Origin: Tahibacter soli
GTDB lineage: Bacteria; Pseudomonadota; Gammaproteobacteria; Xanthomonadales; Rhodanobacteraceae
Length of the DNA stretch: 64,000 nt
Reading direction: 5' to 3'
NCBI RefSeq assembly: GCF_025717065.2
Contig: NZ_JAOVZO020000003.1
Coordinates: 744,001-808,000 of the forward strand
Under the pieces are notes generated by a model. That model worked only from the letters and a program-made list of their open reading frames with translations, had not been told where the DNA came from and made no database searches. This document shows positions 1 through 9,433 of the stretch, piece by piece. The position numbers and the translations under genes were made by a program. Every line of letters starts with the position of its first letter. The stretch's first letter is position 1.

Positions 1-552
1 CGTTTCGAAGATCACCGCGCGGTTGAACAGTGGCAGCACGTCGATTGTGCGATTGTCCGGCGACCGCGGATCGGAATGCAGCTGCAGCGTGCCGCCCCAG
101 TCGAGTTCCCATTCGTGGTTGAAGTACACGATGAGGTTGAGGCGGCGATGCCACGGTTCGATCGGATGGCGGTTGAAGTCGACATGCGCGTCGAGATCCT
201 GCCCGTTGCGGCTCTCGTGCGTGCCGCCGCCGAAGTACCACGGGTCGTACAAGAGGTTCGGAATGCCGGTGATGCGCGAAATCGTCTTGAGGAACGCGTC
301 GGACTTGATTAGATCGTCGAGCGCGGCGTAGGCGCCGCCGAGCTCGCGGATCTTTTCAATCGTGGATTTGTTGCCGAGCGTCCCGTTTTCGGATCGCGCG
401 TTGCCGCGCTCGAAATCGGGAAACTGCGCCAGCAGGCTGTCGGCGCTCTCGGGCGCGAAGAAGTTTTCGATGACGATGTGGCGAAACGGGTCGCGTTGCT
501 TGAATTGCGCGGCGTATTCATCCGCGCGGGCGACTACGGTGGGGTCGAGCAT
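1..552 (-). CDS. 2-oxoglutarate/Fe(II)-dependent oxygenase, prolyl-hydroxylase-like (3' end cut by window edge)
   Basis: An open frame of 184 codons runs from an ATG at 552 off the left edge, so the C-terminus is missing. Residues 120-147 carry the Fe(II)-binding HxD motif (H123, D125, in DAHVDFN) followed by LNLIVYFN, the usual first half of the double-stranded beta-helix of prolyl 4-hydroxylase-like oxygenases. The distal His and the Arg that binds 2-oxoglutarate would lie outside the window. A GGAGACG ribosome site precedes the ATG. It lies 66 bases downstream of ptsI on the same strand and could be read through from it, but nothing ties it to the PTS. The substrate (protein side chain or small molecule) cannot be told. 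Family call good, role unknown. Confidence 0.8.
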   Translation of the reverse strand, partial: MLDPTVVARADEYAAQFKQRDPFRHIVIENFFAPESADSLLAQFPDFERGNARSENGTLGNKSTIEKIRELGGAYAALDDLIKSDAFLKTISRITGIPNLLYDPWYFGGGTHESRNGQDLDAHVDFNRHPIEPWHRRLNLIVYFNHEWELDWGGTLQLHSDPRSPDNRTIDVLPLFNRAVIFET

Positions 553-618
553 GGCGGCGGTCGTCTCCGGTTTGCGGCGCGATGATGCCACAGGACCTCT
601 GCGGCTCGGCGCGGCGTT

Positions 619-2382
619 TTACGACGACGCGCGACTGCGCAAGTTCCCCCGGTTCGCGCCGGCGAGCAGCGCGGCGATCTCGTCGTGGCTTTCGGCCTTG
701 AGCAGGCGCGGGGCGAGCCGGCGCAGGCGCGTACGGTCGCAGCGCGCGAGCGCGTCGCGCACTTCGAGGATCGCGCCCGAATGCATGCTGAAATCGGTCA
801 GGCCGAGCGCGACGAGCAGCGGCGTGAACGTCGTGTCCGAGGCCATCTCGCCGCACAGGCAGACCGGCTTGCCGGCCTTTTCGCCGCAGCGGATCGTGTC
901 GGAGAGCAGTCTGAGCACCGCCGGATGCAGCGGGTCGTACAGGTCCGACACCGCGTCGTTGTTGCGGTCGGCCGCGAGCGTGTACTGCACGAGGTCGTTC
1001 GTGCCGATCGAGACGAAATCGACGAGGCGGATCAGCGCCGGCAGCGCGATCGCGGCGGCCGGCACTTCGACCATCGCGCCGAGTTCGAAGTGGTCGGCGA
1101 TTTCGTGGCCTTCGCTGCGCAGGTCGCGCGCGCAGATTTCCATCAGCCGGCGCGTCGCGCGGATTTCCTCGGCGCGCGACACCATCGGCACGAGCACGCG
1201 GATCGGCCCGTAGGCCGAGGCGCGCAGGATCGCGCGCATCTGCGTCGCGAACAGCGCCGGCCGGCGTATCGACAGTCGTACGCCGCGCATGCCGAGCGCG
1301 GGATTCGGCTCGCGCGTGAGTGCAAGGCCGGTCGTGTCGGCCTTGTCGGCGCCCAGGTCGAGCGTGCGCACCGTGACCGGCAGGCCGCCCATGCCGAGCA
1401 CGAGGTCGCGGTACGCGTGGAACTGCTCGTCCTCGTCCGGCAGATGATGGCGTTGTAGAAAAAGAAACTCGGTCCGGTACAGGCCGATACCGGCCGCGCC
1501 GTGCGCGCGCGCCTGCGCGACCTCGGCCGGCAGCTCGGCGTTCGCGTACAGGCGCATCGACGTGCCGCAGGCGGTGAGCGTCTGCGCGTGCGCGAGCTGC
1601 GCGAGGCGCTGGCCTTCGCGCTGCATGTCGCGCGCGTGCTGGCGGTAGCGCGCGAGATCCTGCGCGGTCGGATGCACGACGACTTCGCCGTGTTCGCCGT
1701 CGATCATGACGAGGTCGTCGTCGTGGATCTGCGCGAGCGCGTCGTGCGCGCCGACGACCATCGGCAGCCGCATGCTGCGCGAGAGGATCGCGCTGTGCGA
1801 CAGCGGACTCGACCCGGTGCAGACGGTGCCGAGCACGCCCTGTTCGGCCAGGTGCGTCATTTCGGCCGGCGCGATCTGGTCGCTGACGAGGATCGTGCCG
1901 ACGCGCGCGGCGATCTGGCGTTCGGCCGGACTCGTTTCGCGCGACAGCGCGGCCTGCACGCGGCCGATGACGTGGTCGATGTCTTCGCGGCGGCTGCGCA
2001 GGTACGGATCGTCCATCGCCTCGAACACCGCGGCGAGGCGGTCGCGCTGCATCTTGAGCGCCGCGCTGGCGCGGTAGCGTCCGCGCCGCACGAGGTCGAA
2101 CAGCCCCGAGACGAGTTCGGGGTCGGACAGCAGCAGGCTGTGCGCGTCGATGAATTCGCCGATTTCGCGGGCGAGCGCGCCGTGCAGCTTCGCGCGGATC
2201 ACCTTCAGTTCGGCGCGCGCGGTTTCCAGCGCGCCTTCCAGGCGGGTGGCCTCGGCGTCGATCTCGTTCGGTTCGAGCCGCGTCTCGTCGACCAGGAACT
2301 GGCTGGGCTGAACGAGGCGCGCGCGTCCCAAGGTCATGCCGCGCGAGGCGCCGATGCCTTTGAGGACGATGCGCATGCTCAC
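619..2382 (-). CDS. ptsI: Phosphoenolpyruvate-protein phosphotransferase (PTS enzyme I)
   Basis: Cytoplasmic enzyme I of the PTS: it autophosphorylates from PEP and passes phosphate to HPr. 587 residues, about the size of canonical EI, with no N-terminal GAF domain, so it is not the nitrogen-type PtsP. The phospho-histidine is H196 in SPLSHSAILSR, followed by the MVVG swivel-domain end. The PEP-binding barrel follows, with LYRTEFLF, RTLDLGADK and the active-site Cys in CLCGEMASD near residue 505. Two close starts exist (MSM); I keep the first. It is the last PTS gene of the block, 41 bases after ptsH. No sugar permease (EIIBC) gene is present, so the phosphorelay is probably regulatory. Confidence 0.97.
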   Translation of the reverse strand: MSMRIVLKGIGASRGMTLGRARLVQPSQFLVDETRLEPNEIDAEATRLEGALETARAELKVIRAKLHGALAREIGEFIDAHSLLLSDPELVSGLFDLVRRGRYRASAALKMQRDRLAAVFEAMDDPYLRSRREDIDHVIGRVQAALSRETSPAERQIAARVGTILVSDQIAPAEMTHLAEQGVLGTVCTGSSPLSHSAILSRSMRLPMVVGAHDALAQIHDDDLVMIDGEHGEVVVHPTAQDLARYRQHARDMQREGQRLAQLAHAQTLTACGTSMRLYANAELPAEVAQARAHGAAGIGLYRTEFLFLQRHHLPDEDEQFHAYRDLVLGMGGLPVTVRTLDLGADKADTTGLALTREPNPALGMRGVRLSIRRPALFATQMRAILRASAYGPIRVLVPMVSRAEEIRATRRLMEICARDLRSEGHEIADHFELGAMVEVPAAAIALPALIRLVDFVSIGTNDLVQYTLAADRNNDAVSDLYDPLHPAVLRLLSDTIRCGEKAGKPVCLCGEMASDTTFTPLLVALGLTDFSMHSGAILEVRDALARCDRTRLRRLAPRLLKAESHDEIAALLAGANRGNLRSRASS

Positions 2383-2423
2383 CGGGGCCTGGCTCCTTGG
2401 TCTCTACGAGGGATGCGACGCGA

Positions 2424-2693
2424 TTACTGGCCCTCGTCGAACTTGCGGTTGAAGAGGTCCGCGACCGCGTCGAGCGCGGCCGCTTCGTCGGGGCCTTCGG
2501 CCTTGAGTGTAACCGCAGTGCCGAGGCCTGCCGCGAGCATCATCACACCCATGATGCTCTTGGCGTTCACTTCGCGTCCGCGGCAGCGCAGCCAGACGGT
2601 CGACTGGTAGCTCTGCAGGAGGTGCACCAGCTTGGCGGAGGCGCGGGCGTGCAGCCCGAGCTTGTTGCTGATGACGACGTCGCGCTCAAGCAT
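2424..2693 (-). CDS. ptsH: Phosphocarrier protein HPr
   Basis: Small cytoplasmic phosphocarrier (89 residues) that takes phosphate from enzyme I and gives it to EIIA proteins. H15 in GLHARA is the phosphorylated histidine. S46 in AKSIMGVM is the regulatory serine recognised by HPr kinase; hprK lies a few genes upstream, so both sites are meaningful here. The first 8 bases overlap the end of the upstream EIIA(Man)-like gene, so the two are translationally coupled. Confidence 0.97.
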   Translation of the reverse strand: MLERDVVISNKLGLHARASAKLVHLLQSYQSTVWLRCRGREVNAKSIMGVMMLAAGLGTAVTLKAEGPDEAAALDAVADLFNRKFDEGQ

Positions 2694-3078
2694 GATCGAT
2701 GCAGATGCCGCCGCGGCCGCCGCTCGCGGCGGTCTGGGCGAGCTCGTCGAGATCCTGGTTCGGGTAGTTGAGCACGCGCAGCAGCATCGGCAGGTTCAGG
2801 CCCGACACGCAGTGCGTGCGAAAGCCCAGGCCCGACAGGCGTTGCGCGATATTGCACGGCGTCGCGCCGTACAGGTCGGACAGCACCAGCACGCCTTCGC
2901 CCTGGTCGAGCTCGCGCGCGCATTGCGACGCGTTGCCGAGCGCGGCGTCCGGGTCGGCGCTGGCCGGCACCTCGAGCACTTCGAGCGGCAGCGCGAACTG
3001 GCCCATCACATGGTGCGCCGCCGTGACCAGCGCGTCGCCCATCGCCTCGTGAGTCAACAGCAGGATGCCGACGCTCAT
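2686..3078 (-). CDS. PTS EIIA component, mannose (ManX/EIIA-Man) family
   Basis: 130-residue single-domain EIIA of the mannose family. The N-terminal strand ends in LLTHEAMGDAL with H10 as the phospho-acceptor, and LSDLYGATPCN is the typical second motif. No EIIB, EIIC or EIID partner is encoded nearby, so in this cluster it most likely acts as a regulatory phospho-sink/sensor rather than in sugar uptake. It overlaps ptsH by 8 bases. The 186 bases separating it from rapZ hold no gene I can recognise. Confidence 0.93.
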   Translation of the reverse strand: MSVGILLLTHEAMGDALVTAAHHVMGQFALPLEVLEVPASADPDAALGNASQCARELDQGEGVLVLSDLYGATPCNIAQRLSGLGFRTHCVSGLNLPMLLRVLNYPNQDLDELAQTAASGGRGGICIDHA

Positions 3079-3264
3079 GACAGTTTCACCGCCTTCCAGG
3101 GCTTACCGATCCCTACGCGACCTGCGCCGCGCTGGTCCCCCTCGTCGGTGTCGCGCTCGCTGCGCGAACCCATGTCAAACAGTGCCATCGCGTTACTCAC
3201 GATAAAAAACGGAAACTGAAACTTCCCTGCAAGAAAGCTGCCGGGAAACCGCGGCTTCGTGCCG

Positions 3265-4161
3265 TCATTCTAACTCTCTGTGAAACGTCAGTACCTGTTC
3301 CCGCGTGCTGCGGAAATGTTCGGCCAGACGCTCGGCCAGATATACGGATCGATGTCGTCCGCCGCTGCAGCCGATACAAATCGTCACATAGGAACGGTTG
3401 TCGGCTTCGAAGCGCGGCAGCCATTCCTCGAGAAACCCCTTCAACTGCTCCAGAAAGCGCTCGACTTCCGGCTTGCCTTCGAGCCAGGCGCGCACGGCGG
3501 CGTCCTTGCCCGACAGCGGCCGCAGCGGCGCGTCCCAGTGCGGATTCGGCAGGCAGCGCGCGTCGAACACGAAATCGGCGTCGATCGGCAGGCCGCGCTT
3601 GTACGCGAACGATTCGAACAGCAGCGACAGCTCGCCGCCGACCATGCCGAGTTCGGTCGCGATCAGGCGGCGCAGCTGATGCACGTTCAACTCGCTCGAA
3701 TCGACCACGCGGTCGGCGATCGCCGCGAGCGGGCGCAACAGCTTGCGTTCGAGCGCGATCGCGTCGTTCAGCGGCAGCCCGTCGGCCGACAGCGGGTGGC
3801 GCCGGCGCGTGTCGGAAAACCGCTTCACCAGCACGTCGTCGCGCGTGTCGAGAAAAATCAGCTGATAGTCGATGCCCAGGCGCGCGAGATCGGCCAGCAC
3901 TTCGGGCAGGCGGTTCAGGTCTTCGGCGCGGTTGCGCACGTCGACGCCGACCGCGATGCGGCGATGCCCGCCGAGGCTCACCGCGTCGACCAGCGACGGC
4001 ATCAGCGCCGCCGGCAGGTTGTCGACGCAGTAGAAATCGAAATCTTCCAATGTGCGCAAAGCGATCGTCTTGCCGGCGCCCGAAAGGCCGGAAAGCACGA
4101 CGAGCCGGGTCTGCGCCGGCGCCGGATGGCCGGCCGCTTCGTCGCCGACTTTGATCACCAT
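3265..4161 (-). CDS. rapZ: RNase adapter / nucleotide-binding protein RapZ
   Basis: 298 residues, the normal family length. The N-terminal P-loop GLSGAGKT is at residues 25-32, followed by DFYCVDNLP. The conserved C-terminal domain carries [13 protein letters not shown], the region that in E. coli RapZ binds small RNA. In E. coli RapZ guides RNase E to GlmZ and controls glucosamine-6-phosphate synthase; in this lineage the target is not established. The start overlaps the hprK stop by a few bases, the usual linkage of hprK, rapZ and ptsN in proteobacteria. Confidence 0.96.
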   Translation of the reverse strand: MVIKVGDEAAGHPAPAQTRLVVLSGLSGAGKTIALRTLEDFDFYCVDNLPAALMPSLVDAVSLGGHRRIAVGVDVRNRAEDLNRLPEVLADLARLGIDYQLIFLDTRDDVLVKRFSDTRRRHPLSADGLPLNDAIALERKLLRPLAAIADRVVDSSELNVHQLRRLIATELGMVGGELSLLFESFAYKRGLPIDADFVFDARCLPNPHWDAPLRPLSGKDAAVRAWLEGKPEVERFLEQLKGFLEEWLPRFEADNRSYVTICIGCSGGRHRSVYLAERLAEHFRSTREQVLTFHRELE

Positions 4162-5105
4162 GGCGCTGTGCGTCTCAATTGATGGGCCTGCCGGTCCATG
4201 AACGTCTGGGCCGGGTCGATACCCTTGCTTTTCAGCATATGGCTGCGCACCGCGGCTTCCACAAGTACCGCCAGGTTGCGGCCCGGCGCGACCGGTATCG
4301 CGATCTGCGGAATGCGCACGTCGAGAATCTCGCGGTAGCCGACGTCGCCGGTCAGGCGCTTCATGCCGTCGAGGTCGTCAGCGGCGTTGAGCGGACGCAG
4401 GTGCACGACGAGGCGCAGGTATTTGGACGGCTTTACGGCCGTGTGGCCGAACATCTCGCGCACGTTGAGCACGCCCAGGCCGCGCACTTCGAGCAGATCC
4501 TGCAGCAGTTCCGGACAGTGGCCGTCGATGACGTCGGGTGCGATCTGCGTGAATTCCGGCGCGTCGTCGGCGACGAGGCGGTGACCGCGCGTCAGGAGTT
4601 CGAGCGCGAGCTCGCTCTTGCCCGAGCCCGACTCGCCGGTGATCAGCACGCCGATCGAATACACCTCCATGAACACGCCGTGCAGGGTTTCCTTGCGCGC
4701 CAGCAGCCGCGCGAGGTGGTACTGCAGATAGGTGAAGATCTCGTGGCCGCGCTTGGGGCTGTGCCACAGCGGCGTATCGGATTCGTTGGCGGCGTCGCGC
4801 AGGTCGCTCGGAATCGGCTGGTCTTTCGTGACGATCAGCGCGGTCGGGCGGTAGTTGATGATCTTCTGGACCGTTTCCCAGCGCTGGCGCGAATCGAGGC
4901 TGTCGAGGTAGTTCAGTTCCTCGGTGCCGATGATCTGCACCTTGTTCGGGTAGATCACGTTGAGATAGCCGACCAGCGACGGGCGCCGCGCGTGGTTGTC
5001 GCCGGGCTCGATCGCGCGTTCGTCGCCGCGCACGCCGGCGACCCAGCGCATGGCCATGCGTTCGCTCAGGCTTTCGTACAGCTGGCGGGCGGTGAGTCGG
5101 TCCAT
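4155..5105 (-). CDS. hprK: HPr kinase/phosphorylase
   Basis: Bifunctional enzyme that phosphorylates HPr on Ser46 with ATP or removes that phosphate. The Walker A motif GESGSGKS is at residues 157-164 counted from the ATG, and the family signature [15 protein letters not shown] lies downstream. A conserved LHGV sits just before the catalytic domain. I chose the ATG at 5105 ([11 protein letters not shown]), which matches the usual family start; a TTG at 5135 would add ten residues, and neither has a strong ribosome site. It overlaps rapZ. HPr Ser46 is intact, so the kinase has its substrate in the same cluster. Confidence 0.95.
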   Translation of the reverse strand: MDRLTARQLYESLSERMAMRWVAGVRGDERAIEPGDNHARRPSLVGYLNVIYPNKVQIIGTEELNYLDSLDSRQRWETVQKIINYRPTALIVTKDQPIPSDLRDAANESDTPLWHSPKRGHEIFTYLQYHLARLLARKETLHGVFMEVYSIGVLITGESGSGKSELALELLTRGHRLVADDAPEFTQIAPDVIDGHCPELLQDLLEVRGLGVLNVREMFGHTAVKPSKYLRLVVHLRPLNAADDLDGMKRLTGDVGYREILDVRIPQIAIPVAPGRNLAVLVEAAVRSHMLKSKGIDPAQTFMDRQAHQLRRTAPW

Positions 5106-5252
5106 CGGACGGCTAATGGCGGCCTTTCGCTGCAAAATCGTTCGAACGTTCGCGTCCCGCGGCCGGCAGGTGCCGGGCCGGCGCGAGCGCGATAGTACCC
5201 ACTATCGGGCGCGACAGGGTCATCGTGCGTTCATCGACGTTCCGAAGTCTCA

Positions 5253-5702
5253 TCAGTTCGCGTGCCCCCAGCGGGCGAGTTCGGCGCGCAGCGCGGCGGC
5301 GTCGGGCGCGCGGCGCAGCCGCTCGACGCTCGCGGCGTCGGACGCGCGCGTGGCGATGTCGGCCAGCAGCGACAGGTGCGCGGCGGTGAAATGCGTCGGC
5401 GTGACGATCGCGGCGACGAGATCGACGGGCGGGCCGCCGTCGCCGAACGGAATCGGCCGGGCAAGTCGCACGAACGCGCCGGCGGGTTCGGCCAGCTCCG
5501 CGCAGCGGCCGTGCGGCAGTGCGATGCCGTTGCCGAGCGCGGTGGAGCCGAGCGACTCGCGTTCGGTCAGCGCTTCGAGCACGGCGAGATCGGCGCCGGC
5601 CGGCGCCACGAGGCGCGCCAGTGCTTCGAGCAGCGCATGACGCGACGTGACGCGCAGGTCCGCGACGATGCTGTCCGGGCGCAGGAGGTCGGTAAAACGC
5701 AT
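5253..5702 (-). CDS. ptsN: Nitrogen regulatory PTS protein EIIA(Ntr)
   Basis: 149-residue EIIA of the fructose/nitrogen class. H64 in ALPHGR is the phosphorylated histidine. EIIA(Ntr) controls potassium transport, sigma-54-dependent genes or stress responses through protein contacts in other proteobacteria. Its place between hpf and hprK, close to rpoN, is the classical rpoN-hpf-ptsN arrangement. A 219-base gap with a strong hairpin separates it from hpf upstream, so it may have a promoter of its own or be attenuated. Confidence 0.96.
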   Translation of the reverse strand: MRFTDLLRPDSIVADLRVTSRHALLEALARLVAPAGADLAVLEALTERESLGSTALGNGIALPHGRCAELAEPAGAFVRLARPIPFGDGGPPVDLVAAIVTPTHFTAAHLSLLADIATRASDAASVERLRRAPDAAALRAELARWGHAN

Positions 5703-5776
5703 GCCGCCGGGTATCGGGTAGCCGAAAGGCGGCGATTCTACAGCGGGGAAAGTGGAGCGGGGCGACTAAATGTTGC

Positions 5777-5872
5777 TTTGCAACACCCGACCAAGGTCCA
5801 GGGGCGCTTTGCGGTGCCGCGGCGCGCGATCGGTGCGGGTTTTGCAACACCCCGGCGAAGGTCCGGGAGCGG
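5777..5872. repeat. Imperfect direct repeat in the ptsN-hpf gap
   Basis: Two related stretches about 30 bases long, at 5777-5806 and about 5841-5872, share TTTGCAACACCC, then AAGGTCC, then a G-rich end. They lie in the noncoding gap between ptsN and hpf. The second copy holds the left arm of the hairpin at 5848-5888. I cannot tell whether these are duplicated protein-binding sites or a decayed mobile repeat. Confidence 0.6.
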
Positions 5873-5888
5873 ATCGTTCGCCGGGGTG
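5848..5888. other. Perfect 12-bp inverted repeat (stem-loop) between hpf and ptsN
   Basis: CACCCCGGCGAA at 5848-5859 pairs exactly with TTCGCCGGGGTG at 5877-5888 across a 17-base loop. Read on the minus strand it follows the hpf stop (5922) by about 33 bases. There is no run of U after it, so it is not a textbook intrinsic terminator. It may be a transcript-end stabiliser or an attenuator that sets the hpf/ptsN ratio. Confidence 0.7.
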
Positions 5889-5921
5889 CCTGAATCTCGA
5901 AGGGACTTGGACTGCCGGCGA

Positions 5922-6254
5922 TCAGCCCGCCATGCGCGCGGCCTGGAGGACGGCGTCGCTCTTGTGGTGGTCGGTCAGCTTTTCCTTGTGCTTGCGGATC
6001 TGGCCGTCGAGCTTGTCGGCGAGCGCGTCGATCGCGGCATACATGTCCTCGGCGATCGCCTCGGCATGGATTACCTTGCCCGCGGCGGCGTGCAGGTTGG
6101 CATCGGCCTTGTGCGTCAGCTTCTCGACGCTGAGCGTGACGCTCACGCCGTGAAGATGGTCGAAGTGGCGCAGGATGCGTTCGAACTTGCTTTCAACATA
6201 GCTCCTGAGTGCCGGGGTGACGTCGACCTTGAGCCCGCTGACGTTGATCTGCAT
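5922..6254 (-). CDS. hpf: Ribosome hibernation-promoting factor, short form
   Basis: 110 residues starting MQINVSGLKVDVTPAL, with a single S30AE domain and no C-terminal dimerisation extension. It therefore belongs to the short HPF/YfiA class that binds the 30S decoding site in stationary phase. It sits between rpoN and ptsN as in most proteobacteria. The ATG at 6254 begins directly with the first domain strand. Confidence 0.95.
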   Translation of the reverse strand: MQINVSGLKVDVTPALRSYVESKFERILRHFDHLHGVSVTLSVEKLTHKADANLHAAAGKVIHAEAIAEDMYAAIDALADKLDGQIRKHKEKLTDHHKSDAVLQAARMAG

Positions 6255-6473
6255 GGTGCTTCTCCTCGTTGTTGCCGGACCGTCAAGCCTGCGGCTCCTG
6301 CCGCGGGCTCGAGAATCGCGCAGGGATGCTGCGCTACCGCGTTCCCTCCCTGGACCGCACCGCCGCGTCGCCGACGCGGCGGCCGCGCTCGCCGTGGGGA
6401 GGCGGCGCGAAATTCGATGGTGAAGGCATGGACATGGTCTGATCGTGAGGGTTCCCCGGCCGGATGCAAGACC

Positions 6474-7943
6474 TCAACTGATGCGACAACGCTCGTTCGA
6501 CGCGGCGATGTTCATCGCCTCGCGGTACTTCGCGACCGTACGGCGCGCCACGTTGATGCCGCGGCGATTGAGCTCCTCGGCGAGCACCTGGTCGGACAGC
6601 GGCTTGTGCGACGGCTCGCCCTCGATCAGCTTCTTGATCATGGCCTGGATCGCCGTCGCCGACGCGCTGCCGCCGTCGACCGTCGAGACGCCGCTCGAGA
6701 AGAAGTGCTTGAACTCGAACGTGCCGCGCGGCGTGTACAGGAACTTGCGCGTGGTGACGCGCGAAACCGTCGATTCGTGCATGCCGATCTCCTCGGCCAC
6801 GTCCTTGAGCACCAGCGGGCGCATCGCTTCGGGGCCGTAGTCGAGGAACGCGCTCTGCGCCTGCACGATCGCCTGGGCCACCTTGAGGATCGTCTCCGCG
6901 CGCGTCTTCAGGCTCTTGATCAGCCAGCGGGCCTCCTGCAGCTGCCCGCGCAGGTACGACGCGTCGTCGCGCTGCGCGCGCGCGATCAGCGATTCGTAGT
7001 GCCGGTTGATCGCCAGGTGCGGCTGGCAGCCGGGCGCGAGGCTGACCTGCCAGCGGCCCTGCGAGCGGAACGCGTACGCGTCGGGCGCGACGTACTCGGG
7101 CGCGGCGCTCGACACGCTGGCGCCCGGTTTCGGGTCGAGCGCGCGGATCAGTTGCACCGCGGTGTCGATCTGCTCCGGCGACGCCTTGACCGCCCGCGCG
7201 AGCTTGGCGCGGTCGTTCTTGGCGAGGCTTTCCAGGTGGTCGGCGACGATCGCGCGGGCGATCGCGAGGCAGTCGACGTCGGGCTCGAACGCGTCGAGCT
7301 GCACGAGCAGGCATTCGCGCAGGTTGCGGCTGGCGACGCCGATCGGATCGAACCGCTGGATGCGATGGCGCACCGCCTCGATTTCGTCGGCCTCGACCGC
7401 GTACAGCATGGCCAGGCCCTGCTGGATCGCCTCGACCGGTTCGTGGAAGTAGCCGTCGTCGTCGATCGCCTCGATCAGCGCGACCGCGATCGCGCCGTCG
7501 CGCGCCGACATCGGGGTCAGGTTCAGCTGCCACAGCAGGTGATCGCGCAGATCCTGGCGTTCGGGCTCCTGCGGTTCGAAATCGTCGTCCGAAGCCGGGC
7601 CGCGCGGCATGCTGTCGAACGAGCCGTCGAGCGCCTCGTAGCGATCTTCCTCGCGGTCGCGATCGGGCGCCTCGGTCGTCGGGGCTTCGGATTCGCCGGT
7701 CGCGCGCGGCGGCTCGTATTCGGTACTGCCGTTGCCGTCGGCGCTGCCGTTTGCCGGCGCGTCGCCGTTCGGGGCGGATTCCTGCTGCTCATCCGGCAGC
7801 TCCAACAGCGGGTTGGATTCGAGCGCTTCGCGCAATTCCATTTCCAGCTCGACGCTGGACAGCTGCAACAGGCGAATCGCCTGTTGCAATTGCGGCGTCA
7901 GCGCGAGCTGCTGATTCAGACGAAGGTTTAACGCAGGCTTCAT
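6474..7943 (-). CDS. rpoN: RNA polymerase sigma-54 factor
   Basis: 489 residues from the ATG at 7943, which has a good GGGAAGA site ahead of it; the open frame extends 15 codons further upstream, but that stretch looks untranslated. The N-terminal activator-interaction region MKPALNLRLNQQLALTPQ is rich in Q and L. An acidic spacer of roughly 80 residues follows. The core-binding region is next, then an HTH, and the RpoN box ARRTVAKYRE lies at about residues 466-475. It directs transcription from -24/-12 promoters with enhancer-binding proteins. It lies 218 bases upstream of hpf. Confidence 0.97.
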   Translation of the reverse strand: MKPALNLRLNQQLALTPQLQQAIRLLQLSSVELEMELREALESNPLLELPDEQQESAPNGDAPANGSADGNGSTEYEPPRATGESEAPTTEAPDRDREEDRYEALDGSFDSMPRGPASDDDFEPQEPERQDLRDHLLWQLNLTPMSARDGAIAVALIEAIDDDGYFHEPVEAIQQGLAMLYAVEADEIEAVRHRIQRFDPIGVASRNLRECLLVQLDAFEPDVDCLAIARAIVADHLESLAKNDRAKLARAVKASPEQIDTAVQLIRALDPKPGASVSSAAPEYVAPDAYAFRSQGRWQVSLAPGCQPHLAINRHYESLIARAQRDDASYLRGQLQEARWLIKSLKTRAETILKVAQAIVQAQSAFLDYGPEAMRPLVLKDVAEEIGMHESTVSRVTTRKFLYTPRGTFEFKHFFSSGVSTVDGGSASATAIQAMIKKLIEGEPSHKPLSDQVLAEELNRRGINVARRTVAKYREAMNIAASNERCRIS

Positions 7944-8083
7944 GTTCTTCCCAAGTCTGAGCGCGTGTGAACCCGCCCCCGTAGGCATTCACACCCGACT
8001 CACGCCCCCATCCTAATGCGGAAATCGCCGCGCGGGAACCGGGCGACCGAACCGCGTGTTGCGCAACGCGTCGCATAACGCAC

Positions 8084-8107
8084 GACGCCCGGCATCGGCC
8101 GGGCGTC
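8084..8107. terminator. GC-rich stem-loop after lptB
   Basis: GACGCCCGGC (8084-8093) and GCCGGGCGTC (8098-8107) form a perfect 10-bp stem with an ATCG loop, 34 bases past the lptB stop and before rpoN. No U-tract follows on the minus strand, so termination would need Rho or be partial. It probably separates the lpt transcript from rpoN. Confidence 0.55.
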
Positions 8108-8141
8108 CTGGGGCTCAAACGAACGTTCGCGCGGTGCCGCG

Positions 8142-8861
8142 CTACATGCGAAATTCCTTGCCGAGGTATACTTCGCGAACTTTTTCATTCGCCAGCACCG
8201 TGGCCGGCGCGCCTTTGGCAAGAACGCCGCCTTCGCTCAAGATATACGCGCGGTCGCAGATGCCGAGCGTTTCGCGCACGTTGTGATCGGTGATCAGCAC
8301 GCCGATCTTGCGTTCCTTCAGATGCCGGACGATGCGCTGGATTTCGCCGACCGAGATCGGATCGACGCCGGCGAACGGCTCGTCGAGCAGCATGAAGCGC
8401 GGCTCGGCCGCGAGCGCGCGCGCGATTTCGACACGGCGGCGCTCGCCGCCCGACAGGCTCTGGCCGCGCTGGCCCGCGATGTGCGAAATCTGCAGTTCGT
8501 CGAGCAGCTTTTCGAGTTCGGCCTCGCGCTGCCGCGGCGTCAGCGCCGCGCGCAGTTCGAGGATCGCCAGGATGTTGTCGGCGACGGTCAGGCGGCGGAA
8601 CACCGACGCCTCCTGCGGCAGGTAGCCGACGCCCAGGCGCGCGCGCGCGTGCATCGGCAGGCCGGTGATGTCGGTTTCGTCGATGCGGATCGCGCCGGCG
8701 TCGGCCGCGACGAGGCCGACGATCATGTAGAAGCAGGTCGTCTTGCCGGCGCCGTTCGGACCGAGCAGGCCGACCACTTCGCCCTGTTCGACCTTGCAGC
8801 TGAAGTCGCGCACGACTTCGCGCTGCTTGTAGCGCTTCTTGAGGCCGGTGGCGGACAGCAT
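8142..8861 (-). CDS. lptB: LPS export ABC transporter ATP-binding protein
   Basis: 239 residues. Walker [10 protein letters not shown] is at residues 34-42, the ABC signature LSGGERRR near 140, and Walker [13 protein letters not shown] after it. The DHNVRETL switch-region motif is typical of LptB rather than other small ATPases. It powers LptFG to move LPS from the inner membrane into the LptC-LptA bridge. The ATG overlaps the lptA stop (ATGA), so the pair is translationally coupled. Confidence 0.97.
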   Translation of the reverse strand: MLSATGLKKRYKQREVVRDFSCKVEQGEVVGLLGPNGAGKTTCFYMIVGLVAADAGAIRIDETDITGLPMHARARLGVGYLPQEASVFRRLTVADNILAILELRAALTPRQREAELEKLLDELQISHIAGQRGQSLSGGERRRVEIARALAAEPRFMLLDEPFAGVDPISVGEIQRIVRHLKERKIGVLITDHNVRETLGICDRAYILSEGGVLAKGAPATVLANEKVREVYLGKEFRM

Positions 8862-9433
8862 CAGGGTTTCTTGTCGGGCGCCGCGGCGGGCTTGTCGGCG
8901 GCGGGCTTGTCGGCCGCCGGCTTCTTCGGCTGCGGCAGCGCCTGCATCGTCACGCGGCCGCCGCCTTCGACGCCGCCGGTGATCTCGCCCGATTCGGTGT
9001 TGTAGACGATCCGCTCGGCGCGGAACGTGCCGCGGCCTTCCTGGATGACGACCGCGTTGCCGGTGAGGATCGCCGTGCTCGTGCCGTTGTTGTAGTCGAT
9101 GGTCGCGGCCGACGAGCGCATCATGCCGCCGTCGCCATCGAGCTTCTGGTCGAGCTTCGCCGGCTTGCCGTCGAGCACGACGCGGGTGATTTCGTTGTTC
9201 TCGTTCTGGTGCACCGTGCCCTTGTCGGCCTCGCCCTTGATCGAGCCCTGGTCGAGCTTGACCGCGCCGGTGAGCACCGTGACGTGCTTGGTCTGGTCGG
9301 TCTGGAACGTGTTCGACGAGACGTTGAGCGGCTGGTCGCGGTCGGTTTTCAGCGCGTGCGCGGCTGGCGCGGCCAGCGCGGCAGCCAGGATCAGACTAAG
9401 GCTTGCGCTTGGGCGCGAACGTGGCGTGGACAT
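8861..9433 (-). CDS. lptA: Periplasmic LPS bridge protein LptA
   Basis: 190 residues with a signal peptide cut after AHA at about residue 27, followed by an OstA-type beta-jellyroll. The Lys/Pro/Ala-rich tail repeats KPAAD and is probably disordered. LptA forms the periplasmic oligomer that carries LPS from LptC to LptD. The start at 9433 lies inside lptC (38-base overlap) and has GGAG ten bases before it, which supports this start despite the overlap. Confidence 0.94.
   Translation of the reverse strand: MSTPRSRPSASLSLILAAALAAPAAHALKTDRDQPLNVSSNTFQTDQTKHVTVLTGAVKLDQGSIKGEADKGTVHQNENNEITRVVLDGKPAKLDQKLDGDGGMMRSSAATIDYNNGTSTAILTGNAVVIQEGRGTFRAERIVYNTESGEITGGVEGGGRVTMQALPQPKKPAADKPAADKPAAAPDKKP

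Noticed and set aside
5105-5135. TTG start for hprK ten codons upstream
   Set aside because: The ATG at 5105 gives the usual family N-terminus and the TTG has no better ribosome site.
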